A stretch of DNA of 35,221 nt from Coriobacteriales bacterium. Its GTDB lineage: Bacteria; Actinomycetota; Coriobacteriia; Coriobacteriales; Atopobiaceae. Location of the stretch: assembly GCA_030529625.1 (NCBI GenBank), contig JAUMWN010000006.1, positions 1-35,221 of the forward strand, in the 5' to 3' direction. Shown here in pieces: positions 17,591-25,777 of this stretch. Each line of letters starts with the position of its first letter. Within the stretch, counting starts at the first letter, position 1. A program made the position numbers and the translations under genes. Under the pieces are notes generated by a model. The model ran no database searches. It had not been told where the DNA came from and was given only the letters and a program-made list of their open reading frames with translations.

Positions 17591-17899
17591 CTAGTCGAAG
17601 ACGCCCTCGGGCAGCGGCTCGCGGTCTGCTAGGAGGACATTGAACCACCACTCTGGATTGCGGACGCCAGACTCGCACAGGGCGTCAAACATGTGGGTTT
17701 GGTCGAGCCCGGGAAGGCTCTCGAAATGTCTTCTCATCTCGTCCTCGATGGCGATGGACGTCTTGAACATGCCCATCAGGATGCTCCACATTTCCTCTGA
17801 GTTGTAGGATCCCTCGGGAAGGCTCAGAACGAGGTCGCCCCTGAAATACGCCTCGTCCTCTGCCCGTACGAGCTCCAGCATCTTGTTCTTATCAAACAT
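17591..17899 (-). CDS. Hypothetical protein (102 residues)
   Basis: Starts MFDKNKMLELVRAEDEAYFR at ATG 17899 with GGGAG about ten bases before it. The protein is acidic and likely mostly helical, with LVLSLPEGSYNSEEMWSILM and NPEWWFNVLLADREPLPEG as notable blocks; no membrane helix or signal peptide. I do not recognise the family. It is the last gene before the right attachment repeat and converges on the flavin-protein gene. Codon use looks like that of its neighbours, so it is probably a genuine gene of the element's cargo. Confidence 0.6.
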   Translation of the reverse strand: MFDKNKMLELVRAEDEAYFRGDLVLSLPEGSYNSEEMWSILMGMFKTSIAIEDEMRRHFESLPGLDQTHMFDALCESGVRNPEWWFNVLLADREPLPEGVFD

Positions 17900-17944
17900 T
17901 GTTCTTTCTCCCTTCGGCTGCTGCTGTGCCTGGCAGCCCCTCAA

Positions 17945-17988
17945 CGGTTCGAGGGTTGGTTCTAAAAGTGGTTCGAATAAGCCGATTC
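17945..17988. repeat. GGTTCGA repeats, right set (possible integrase arm sites)
   Basis: Three direct GGTTC(G/T)A units at 17945, 17958 and 17970, including AAAGTGGTTCGAAT (17965-17978), identical to 14614-14627. They lie about 130 bases inside the right attachment repeat. The stretch 17900-18108 otherwise holds no gene I can support. Confidence 0.45.
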
Positions 17989-18108
17989 TAATCCCTTCGA
18001 AGCCTTCCGAACCATACCGTGAAAACAGGGAAGAAAGCCTAGTTTACCTGCGATTTTGGGTAGCGAATCGATTCACATCCATCCAAAGCACTTCTGAAGT
18101 AGAATAGA

Positions 18109-18190
18109 TACAAGAAGGTTATTGCCAGCAACGGGGAGGATTTGGACTAGGCGCAGCGAACTGCGGTTTTGCTGAACTCTGGGCCGTGGT
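18109..18190 (+). repeat. Right attachment repeat (attR-like), orphan GH1 3' end
   Basis: Reads YKKVIASNGEDLD and stop, then the same 40 downstream bases as 14557-14596. It is not attached to any longer GH1 frame: similarity starts abruptly at TACAAG (18109). This is the expected trace of the original gene tail displaced by the element at 14557-18190. Confidence 0.8.
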
Positions 18191-18275
18191 TTGGAGCTGG
18201 GTGAACGTCGAGCGCCTGAAACGACTGCGCAGAGACAAAACGCTGGTTCGAGGTCCTTCTTACCTGGACGTGATA

Positions 18276-18302
18276 GAGCGCCACCCAGACTGGGTGGCGC
18301 TC
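18276..18302. terminator. Strong stem-loop downstream of the orphan GH1 tail
   Basis: GAGCGCCACCCA-GAC-TGGGTGGCGCTC is a perfect 12-bp stem with a three-base loop. It lies about 125 bases past the orphan GH1 stop, so it may be the native terminator of the glycosidase before the element arrived, and it also faces the GNAT gene ending at 18410. Confidence 0.65.
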
Positions 18303-18409
18303 CGTACATTGAGGAGGCGGAGTACCTTCGTGACACGAACGAGAAGGCGTGACGGTTTGTCCGCTGTGGCTGGGAGCCTTCTGCCTGCAGGCTTCCTATC
18401 TTCGTGGAG

Positions 18410-18976
18410 CTATGCTGTTTGCTCAGTACCTTCTCCGTGGAACTCAAACCAAAGCTTGTCGAAGGTGGAATTGCCTATGGTGAGCGCATCCTTCTCGACC
18501 TGCACCTTCTCCATGCGTGCCTTCTCCAAGGCACGCTGGGAGCCGATATTGTCAGAAGCACACCAGGCGGTGATGGTGGCGATCCCCTCATCCGCCGAAA
18601 GATACTGCAGGATGGTAGTTAGCGCCTCGGTGGCGAAACCCTTTCCCCATGACCCCTTCTCTATGTTCACGCCAATTTCTACGGCGTTCTTCTTGGCGTC
18701 GTAGTCGTATGCCCCGATGTTACCGACTAACCTCTTCTTATGCTCGATAGCCCATCCGTAGAAGTGCGGGTCTGGATAGCTCGCGATGGCCTCCGCAACG
18801 GTTCTCTCTGCCATCTCAGGCGTGGCATACGGGTTCCAGCCGGAGTACTCGAACATGGCGGGGTCGATGCCAAAGCCCTCGTGAAGCGGCATGGCATCCT
18901 CCATTACGTGCCTTCTCAATAGCAAACGTTCGGTTCTTAGCTCTTTGGTCCCTGGCACTATCCCCACCTTCATCAT
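18410..18976 (-). CDS. GNAT family N-acetyltransferase (RimJ/RimL type)
   Basis: About 188 residues: KELRTERLLLRRHVMEDA is the typical RimJ/L start, AVEIGVNIEKGSWGKGFATEAL holds the acetyl-CoA loop, and CASDNIGSQRALEKARMEKV is the late conserved helix. It should acetylate a protein N-terminus or small amine. The start is uncertain: ATG 18976 or 18973 are closest to the family start but have no good ribosome site; GTG 19006 and ATG 18982 are upstream options. It is not closely similar to the GNAT at 6991. It stands alone between the element's right end and a phage remnant. Confidence 0.82.
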   Translation of the reverse strand: MMKVGIVPGTKELRTERLLLRRHVMEDAMPLHEGFGIDPAMFEYSGWNPYATPEMAERTVAEAIASYPDPHFYGWAIEHKKRLVGNIGAYDYDAKKNAVEIGVNIEKGSWGKGFATEALTTILQYLSADEGIATITAWCASDNIGSQRALEKARMEKVQVEKDALTIGNSTFDKLWFEFHGEGTEQTA

Positions 18977-19072
18977 CCGCATGGTCGTATCGACATTGTA
19001 GGGCACGGGGTAGTTTGTGACTCGGGAGCGTTTTTTACATGACCTTATTGGCAGATTGATGGAGGCGCGCGC

Positions 19073-19700
19073 ATGGGTGTGAACGGGTTGGATGAATACT
19101 GGATCCTGAGCATGTGAAGGACTGTGAGCGCAAGCTCGGGTTCGTTCTTCCCCTCGATGACATGGAGCAATGGATACGCAGCTGGGACGACTGGATGGGC
19201 GTGCGCGGGGACTTCTATGACTACCGTGATAGGGACGGTATGGGCTCTCTTCTTCTCAATGAGGAAGTAAAGGTTGTCTGGGAGAACCAAGGCGCAAACA
19301 ACTGGATTAACGGCTCCTTCTCTTTCACAAACTTGATGAGCGTGGCACAGGCCAGCGTCGTTTGGGCGTTCGGCATGGGAACGGGCGCCCGGGCGTTGTG
19401 GCTCGACCTCGGCAAGAAGAAGGTTCGCATTCGCCATTACGACGCCCGCATGGTGGTTCCTCTCACATGGGACGAGGACGGAATCACGGAGTGCGCCTTC
19501 GTCACGCGGGCCTTCTATCGTGGCAAAGCCGTGGACCAGCTGCGGATGCATCTCAAGGGTGACGTGGGCTTCTCGGTAGACCTTTCCCCACCTTCGGCAT
19601 CGTCAAATCGGCGGTGACAAACACTCGCGTGGATATGTCGCCGTATGGGCAGAGTGTCTCCGCAGATGCGGTCGATGCCGTCCAGGCGGTGGAAGTCGCT
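19073..19700 (+). pseudogene. Phage portal-like protein, degenerate
   Basis: ATG 19073 after GGAGG starts MGVNGLDEYW, then a one-base loss near 19099 shifts the frame; in the next frame DPEHVKDCERKLGFVLPLDD continues to about 19565 (DEDGITECAFVTRAFYRGK). A second break, probably a deletion, moves to a third frame that reads PTFGIVKSAVTNTRVDMSPY GQSVSADAVDAVQAV up to about 19690. From memory these blocks fit the portal/minor structural protein of coriobacterial siphophages, which forms the DNA entry ring of the capsid. No terminase, capsid or tail genes remain beside it, so it is a stray piece of a lost prophage. Family call is by memory only. Confidence 0.55.
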
Positions 19701-20304
19701 CTCTGTCTCCTTTTGGAGCATCGGCGGCTCTGCGTCGTTGATGTCGAGCCCGGCAAACGGGTTGCCAATCTCGGATTCCGGAATCTCGCTGCTGGGAAGT
19801 CGATAATAGTAGCAAGGGAGCGTACGGAGTGCAGACCTCTCGTTACTGGTTGTACCATCCGAGAGTGTTGGAGCAGAAGCATGTACGTCAACGCAATAGA
19901 AGACCTGCTAAAGTACCTTCCGTTGCGGGAGGGCTTGACAACGACTAAAGCAGTCGGAACGGCGACTCAAAGCCAGCCTCAGGACAAAAGAGGTGAGGCC
20001 AAGGCTGAGTTCGGGAGAATGAATTCTGCCCCCTCCTTTCCCCTTATGGCCATGCGGGATGTCGGGAGACAACAGTCTGGGTAATCTAACGCTCTTGTGC
20101 GTAAGCTTAATATGCCTCGTCTCTGCGCAATCCAGGTGCCTCGGTTTTATCTGCACCCTTTATTTGCGTGATGGGTTCTTTTACCTATGAATCGTCGCTA
20201 TCAGTTTGCTGATGACGTACCATTTACTATCAACAAGAAGATTATTTCAGATTTTGGTCGCTGCGCATCTGGATGATGTACGGGCGTCATATGGAGTGTT
20301 TGCG
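19701..20304. other. Gap without a supported gene (degraded phage-like DNA)
   Basis: Frames on both strands are short and have no family look, apart from a minus-strand stretch near 19740-19800 (PESEIGNPFAGLDINDAEPP) that could be a scrap of another phage gene. The last 200 bases are AT-richer and should hold the promoter of the helicase at 20305, but I see no clear boxes. Confidence 0.5.
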
Positions 20305-23007
20305 ATGAGTGACGAGTTCTCATTCGACATCGGCATTCCTGAGGAAGCGCGTCGCGTCCTCGAGCGCTACCGCAGGAGTGTCTTCGCCGAGATGTACTAC
20401 CTTCGCGACAACGGCGGCAGGCGCTACAAGGTGACCAATGGCGTCCGAATCGGCCGCGTGGCGACCGGGTTCGTCTACTGCTTCGACATGGAGGCCGAGC
20501 TCTTCCTCGCGGACAGCTCGCCCATATCCGTGTCGCACGGCGATGAGAGCTCCAAGGGCACCGTCCTTTCGTGCGAGGACTTCCAGATTACCGTGATCCT
20601 GGAGGCGGACCTCGGGGAGAGGCTGTCCGTGGCCTACATCCACGCCGAGCCGTGGAAGCTTTTAGAGGCCCTCAACGCCCGATTAGCGCTCATCAAGCCA
20701 TCAGACGGGATAGCCATGTCGCTCATGGGGGACGGTCCCGCGCTCGCGACGGGCAGGCCCATCGGAGACGTCACAAGCGGACAGGGTGCCGCCAAGGACC
20801 GCGTCCGCGATGAGCCCATCACGGTAATCTGGGGCCCTCCCGGCACGGGCAAGACCCACACCATGGCTGAGGTCGCCATAGAGCGCATAACGAGCGGCAA
20901 GAGCGTGCTCGTGGTGTCGCACAGCAACATATCCGTGGACGGGGTCGTCTCCAAGGTGGCAGAGCTCATGCGGGCGAGGGACATGGAAGACCTCCTCTGG
21001 CGGGGAATGGTCATGCGGTTCGGGCACGTGAGGGACGAGGGGCTCGCCAAAGACGAGGACGTTGTCGCCTACAACTACGCGCTGGGGTCCGACCCCGACC
21101 GCAAGGAGGAGCTGGAGGCGCTGTACCGGGAGCGGGACAGGCTGAGGTCGGCCGGCCGGCGTCGCACCATGGAGATGGCCAAGGTCCAGCAGCAGATAAG
21201 GAGGATCCGCGCCGCGGTCGAGGAGGACGAGAAGATGTGCGTGAACCACGCAAGGCTCGTCGCCACGACCGTCTCCAAGCTCTACGCGAACCGGCTGTTC
21301 GAAGGGCGCAAGTACGACCTCGTGATGTTCGACGAGGTGAGCATGGCATACGTGCCCCAGGTCATATGCGCCGCGATGCACGCACGCGAGAGGCTGGTGC
21401 TCGTAGGCGACTTCCGCCAGCTCGCACCCATATCCCAGGGGAGGGCCTCGAGGGCCGAGCTGTCCCGGGACGTGTTCTCGTACCTCGGCATCGTGGACTC
21501 AAGGCAGGTGGCCCACTACCACCCCTGGCTCGTCATGCTCGACGAACAGAGGCGCATGCACCCGAGGATATCCGCCTTCCCCAGCTACGAGTTCTACGAC
21601 CGGCTCCTCAAGGACCACGGAGGAGTCAGGGAGGCCAGGGAGGGCATCGCGAGGGGCGAACCCCTGTCGGGGAGCCCCATGGCGCTCGTAGACCTGCGCG
21701 GCACGTTCTGCCCCGCCATGGCGAACAGCGACCACTCTCGCTTCAACATACTCGGCGCCATCGTGTCGTTCGGCATGGCGCTCGAGGCCGCGAGGGGCGG
21801 CGCGGGCGACATCGGCATCATCGCGCCCTACGTCGCCCAGGTCCGGCTCATCCGGGCGATGCTCAGGGACTGGAAGGACAGCTCTCGCAAGGCGGAGCGC
21901 GAGGGCGTGGACATCGCCTGCTCCACCGTCCACCAGTTCCAGGGGTCCGAGCGCGACGTGATCGTGCTCGACACGGTGGAGAGCTATCCCGCTAGGAAGC
22001 CCGGCATCCTCACGTCCAGCGAGGAGAACGGCTCCGTGGGCAGGCTCGTCAACGTAGCCGCCACGAGGGCGCGGGGCAAGCTCGTGACCGTCTCAAACGC
22101 GTCGTTCTGGTCCCCGCCGGCAGTGGAGCGCACCAACGCGTTCGCGAGGCTCGTCATGCACCACAGGACGTTCGACAAGGTCGTTGCGGCGCGAGGTGGG
22201 GGGATAACGAACCTGCTGCGGGGCATCGACTTCGGGCCGAACATCAGGCTGCTCGAAGACTCGGAGGCCGAGGAGGCCTTCCTCAAGGACATACGCAGGT
22301 GCTCGCAGAGGATAGTCATATCCATACCCGACGGCAAGCTCGACGAGCCGTACGCCACAAAGGTCATTGACGCCCTCCGTGAGGTGCGAGGACGAGGCGT
22401 GGAGGTTCTCGCGAAGTGCTACAGCTGGACCGAGCTCTCCGACAAGTGGAGGGGGTTCGGCTGGCAGTCGGACGACGCCGTGTTCCCGCTCGTGGTGCTA
22501 GACGGCACCGTTTGCTGGTACGGGATGCCCCCCTCGCGCGGGAGGCATGCCTCAAAGGGCGTGGGAATCCCAATGACCACGGTGAGGCTTGCCTTCAGGA
22601 TAGAGGGGCGCGCCACGATACCGATGATATGGTCGCTCACGGGGTTGGACAACCGCAGCGCCAAAGGGTCAAGGCAGTCGCTCCAAGAACGTCGCGGCAC
22701 CACGGCAGACGACAAGGACGGGACGGCCGCGTACGGCCTCTCCCTGTACCTGCAGAAGTACCACAAGTGTCCCAAGTGCAAGTCGCCCATAAGGCTCGCC
22801 AAGGGATACAGGTCCGGCAAGTTCTACCTCAAGTGCTCGAAGTGCGACGAGACGGGGCTCCTGTACAAAGATGACGTCAATAACTACATACGAATACATC
22901 GGCCGGGCTGTCCTCAGTGCAAGGGCTACCTCACGGCGAGGGTGAGCCGCTATGGCCTGTTCATAAAGTGCAACAACGGGCACACGGTGAGGCCAGACCA
23001 GATTTGA
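20305..23007 (+). CDS. SF1 (DNA2/NAM7-type) helicase with C-terminal zinc ribbons
   Basis: 900 residues. N-terminal 170 residues are unfamiliar. The SF1B helicase core follows: Walker A GPPGTGKTHT at 177, a coiled insertion near 265-320 (KEELEALYRERDRLRS), Walker B MFDEVSM, GDFRQLAP, DEQRRMHP, TVHQFQGSERDVIVLD and VAATRARGKL. Residues about 650-780 resemble a phospholipase D-like fold (QRIVISIPDG ... VVLDGTVCWYG) without an HKD motif. The end has topoisomerase-type zinc ribbons: CPKC...CSKC from 822 and CPQC near 870. Such helicases with nuclease-like tails are common in antiviral loci. The start at 20305 follows GGAG at eight bases; the frame is open to 20206. It is followed by an unknown gene after 89 bases. 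Confidence 0.88.
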   Translation: MSDEFSFDIGIPEEARRVLERYRRSVFAEMYYLRDNGGRRYKVTNGVRIGRVATGFVYCFDMEAELFLADSSPISVSHGDESSKGTVLSCEDFQITVILEADLGERLSVAYIHAEPWKLLEALNARLALIKPSDGIAMSLMGDGPALATGRPIGDVTSGQGAAKDRVRDEPITVIWGPPGTGKTHTMAEVAIERITSGKSVLVVSHSNISVDGVVSKVAELMRARDMEDLLWRGMVMRFGHVRDEGLAKDEDVVAYNYALGSDPDRKEELEALYRERDRLRSAGRRRTMEMAKVQQQIRRIRAAVEEDEKMCVNHARLVATTVSKLYANRLFEGRKYDLVMFDEVSMAYVPQVICAAMHARERLVLVGDFRQLAPISQGRASRAELSRDVFSYLGIVDSRQVAHYHPWLVMLDEQRRMHPRISAFPSYEFYDRLLKDHGGVREAREGIARGEPLSGSPMALVDLRGTFCPAMANSDHSRFNILGAIVSFGMALEAARGGAGDIGIIAPYVAQVRLIRAMLRDWKDSSRKAEREGVDIACSTVHQFQGSERDVIVLDTVESYPARKPGILTSSEENGSVGRLVNVAATRARGKLVTVSNASFWSPPAVERTNAFARLVMHHRTFDKVVAARGGGITNLLRGIDFGPNIRLLEDSEAEEAFLKDIRRCSQRIVISIPDGKLDEPYATKVIDALREVRGRGVEVLAKCYSWTELSDKWRGFGWQSDDAVFPLVVLDGTVCWYGMPPSRGRHASKGVGIPMTTVRLAFRIEGRATIPMIWSLTGLDNRSAKGSRQSLQERRGTTADDKDGTAAYGLSLYLQKYHKCPKCKSPIRLAKGYRSGKFYLKCSKCDETGLLYKDDVNNYIRIHRPGCPQCKGYLTARVSRYGLFIKCNNGHTVRPDQI

Positions 23008-23096
23008 TTAAGGGGTTGCAAAGGCACCGCGATGACATGTGGAAAGCTTGCATGCGCAATCAGGTGCTTCGTTCAGCGTGAGTTAGGAGAGCATAG

Positions 23097-24968
23097 ATGT
23101 CAAGTGGACGTAAGTACAGGTGCGAAATCATTGTCCCTGAGGACTCTCCCTACCGTCGCATTGTCCAAGAACTCACTTGGAAGCCTTTCGAGCCTTTGCC
23201 ACCCAAGAAAAATAAGGAAAACAAAAGGCGTGCGAATAGCGGATCCCACGTCAAGCATCAATTGCTCACCGCAGACGGGTCAGTCATGGTGGGCTACTTC
23301 ACCGGCCCTAGAGCATTCAACCTATTTGTGGAGGTCTTTGGCGAAGGAATCTACCTTAACTACCGGGAGGTATTTCGCGAGGGATTTGAGCTTACAAGGA
23401 TATACACAATCTATGAGCCGAAACGCCATTTTAACAAGACGGGTCACAAGATGCTGCTAAGGGCGAGCGTGTATGGCGGCTTGAGCGCAAAGAGAAAGCG
23501 GGAGATTGGTGGGGTCATGCGGGCGCTCGACTACAGCTACATGAGAGTACTCGACGGAAGTGGCGATCTAGTCGATGTCCAGAGGGAAGCGGTCTACATG
23601 CTCAATGCGTGGGGATATTCCGTGGACGAGGGTAAACACATCATACGCTGGCCAGAGGGATTCACGTTCGCGAGAGACGAAAGAAAGGCAACACTTTCCA
23701 AGGTCGCCAGGCGTAAAGGCGTGCCACCGAAGGTGAAGAAGGAAATACAGCAGTGCCTATTCGAGATGCGTAAGAGCGAGAGAGAAGAGTATGAAAGGGA
23801 GCGAGAAGAGTACGAAAGGGCACATCCCCCAATCAATTGGGGGAATGTGTTTCGTGCAGCCAAGTCACGCTACGAAGCCTTAGGAGTTGACTTCCGAAAA
23901 TCAGCAAACGCTCTCAGTCTGATACGGCAACAGTTTGGCGGTCGTTCGACAGAAAAAATGGAAGGTATAGTGAGGGTTCGTCTTCAAGGACGAGGGCAAA
24001 ACACATACAAACTCGGAACTCGTGAGATGGACTCGAAGTCTCTAGTCCGACTTGCGTGTGATGGTGACCAAGATGCAATGATTGCGCTTGCCGACCTCCT
24101 CGCGTATGTTGGCGTGCGTGAGCGCACCACTTCGCAAGGGGAGGATTCCACCAACAAGACTGCCAATGACGGTGATGTTGACCTGCCTGAATGGGTAATA
24201 CCTGAGAAGGCGGACATATTGCAGTGGTTGGATGCAGCTAAAGACCTTGATTGCAATTCACCCGAAGGCCAGGTTGCACATCACATACGCACGCAGATAG
24301 GAAAGGGCCAGCTTAACGTTCTGCTGTTCGACGATGACCTCTATGACGAGATCATTGAGGCTGACCTGGTCGGCGGAACAACCATACAGATAGAGTCATT
24401 TCCCTTTCACACGGCACTTGTTAGGCTGCCAACCTTTGCTGGGGTGTTGGGCGTAGTGGTGTTTCGCTGGCAGGACTTTAAAGAGTCTGCAAATCCCATC
24501 GACGACTTTACCAATGCGGTATATCAGGGCTACGGGATGGCATATCTAATGCGTGATGGAGGGGTTAACCTCAATCCTAGCGCAGATCTAATACGTGCAG
24601 CGGAGAAGCTCGTAATCTATCTTGACTGCGATAACGCACATATCGAAACTGTGTACGTGGATGGAGGTTCACCTCAGAGGCGCATAAAGCCCGATGTGCA
24701 TGGGCGGTCAGATATGGATACAACTTACGTTCGTGGGGCCGACATGGTTACGGGTGTCCAGGTGGTTGTTGAGCGAGAGAGACAGAAGAGGGAGACGGCT
24801 GAGCCGATAATAACCCGAAGAGCACATTTTCGGAGAGGTTACTACGCGCGCAGGCGAATCGGCAAGCGAGAGGACTGGCACTACGAGAAGCGGTGGATTA
24901 AACCAACCTTCGTGCATGGAAGCAGTGCAATTGTTACCGAGCGTCGGGTTAGGCGTTTTGTGCTGTAG
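23097..24968 (+). CDS. Hypothetical protein (623 residues), partner of the SF1 helicase
   Basis: I do not recognise this family. AGGAG lies eight bases before ATG 23097. Features seen: a basic N-terminal tail (PPKKNKENKRRAN), a central run of charged helix with two tandem heptads EREEYER (coded at 23778-23819), an acidic middle region with DDDLYDEIIEADLVGG, and a C-terminal basic block HFRRGYYARRRIGKR ... WIKPTFVHGS. A similar R/H-rich block ending W-I-x-P occurs, from memory, at the end of uncharacterised proteins on phages and plasmids. GC content is visibly lower than in the flanking helicases, a sign of separate origin. Tight spacing to the helicase suggests the two act together, perhaps in defence. 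Confidence 0.75.
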   Translation: MSSGRKYRCEIIVPEDSPYRRIVQELTWKPFEPLPPKKNKENKRRANSGSHVKHQLLTADGSVMVGYFTGPRAFNLFVEVFGEGIYLNYREVFREGFELTRIYTIYEPKRHFNKTGHKMLLRASVYGGLSAKRKREIGGVMRALDYSYMRVLDGSGDLVDVQREAVYMLNAWGYSVDEGKHIIRWPEGFTFARDERKATLSKVARRKGVPPKVKKEIQQCLFEMRKSEREEYEREREEYERAHPPINWGNVFRAAKSRYEALGVDFRKSANALSLIRQQFGGRSTEKMEGIVRVRLQGRGQNTYKLGTREMDSKSLVRLACDGDQDAMIALADLLAYVGVRERTTSQGEDSTNKTANDGDVDLPEWVIPEKADILQWLDAAKDLDCNSPEGQVAHHIRTQIGKGQLNVLLFDDDLYDEIIEADLVGGTTIQIESFPFHTALVRLPTFAGVLGVVVFRWQDFKESANPIDDFTNAVYQGYGMAYLMRDGGVNLNPSADLIRAAEKLVIYLDCDNAHIETVYVDGGSPQRRIKPDVHGRSDMDTTYVRGADMVTGVQVVVERERQKRETAEPIITRRAHFRRGYYARRRIGKREDWHYEKRWIKPTFVHGSSAIVTERRVRRFVL

Positions 24969-25194
24969 GCTCATCTGTTCAAGATGCAGCATTTTGACCC
25001 CAGTGGATGCTACCCTCCGATAATGTGAACAGTACTTGCCGCGTACGAAAAAGTGAGCTTGGGGCATCTCCTTTCTGCGTTTCCCTTGCCCTTTACCTTA
25101 TGAGACATAGGGCGTAATGGTGTCGAGATGGCAGGAAGAGCATGGGCCTAACAGTACATGGAGATAAGGCAGAGCACCCCACAAATGGGTTGTT

Positions 25195-25746
25195 CTACCA
25201 CTGATTACGCTCCTCGAGCTCGTCTATTCTGTCTGGTAGCGACCACAGGACACGAATCCATTCGTCCACATCGGTGGGCATCTCTCGTGCCGTGGCATAC
25301 AATCCTCGGTAATCGGACTCGAGTATACCGACCGACATCATCGAATTAACGATGGTATACACCTTATACTTGGGAAGCCCAGTCGCACACACGACATCGT
25401 CTATAGAGAAATGCGCATGCGTCCCTAAATACGAGACCATGAAGTCGATGGCTACTCGCACATTGTCGAGCGGCACAATTGCGCGACCAGAGCCAGAGTA
25501 TCCCGCAGGCTTGGACTCATAAAGGTCCAGTTCATGGACAAAGAATATGGTACCCTCGCCTGTTGAGGCCTTTTCCCTCACATGCCTTTCAAGTGCGCTT
25601 CTATCTAACAAGGACTCCCTGATTTCTGTCAGTTTCGCCCTGAGTTCCATGTAGTAGGAAGCACGTGGTTGTCGCGTCTTAGACGCGAGCATAAGGAGCC
25701 CGTGTTCTATCTCGGAAAGCTGGTCGCACATCTCGCGGATTTCCAT
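25195..25746 (-). CDS. Hypothetical protein with C-terminal winged-helix-like segment (183 residues)
   Basis: Start at ATG 25746, with the strong site GGAGGG four bases upstream; an in-frame ATG at 25770 is possible but has none. The N-terminal 70 residues are predicted helical and charged (MEIREMCDQLSEIEHGLLML, YYMELRAKLTEIRESLLD), likely a coiled coil. Residues about 125-165 (FSIDDVVCATGLPKYKVYTIVNSMMSVGIL) look like a helix-turn-helix of winged type. No family recognised. It follows the 402-residue gene after 31 bases on the same strand, so they form a two-gene unit facing the helicase operon. Confidence 0.7.
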   Translation of the reverse strand: MEIREMCDQLSEIEHGLLMLASKTRQPRASYYMELRAKLTEIRESLLDRSALERHVREKASTGEGTIFFVHELDLYESKPAGYSGSGRAIVPLDNVRVAIDFMVSYLGTHAHFSIDDVVCATGLPKYKVYTIVNSMMSVGILESDYRGLYATAREMPTDVDEWIRVLWSLPDRIDELEERNQW

Positions 25747-25777
25747 TATTCCCTCCGTTGTTTCCTGCATCAAGGTG

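Noticed and set aside
19553-19891. Minus-strand frames over the portal remnant, one reading PESEIGNPFAGLDINDAEPP
   Set aside because: Looks protein-like over about 30 codons only; no start, no family and broken on both sides. Could be a scrap of another phage gene but not a supportable feature.
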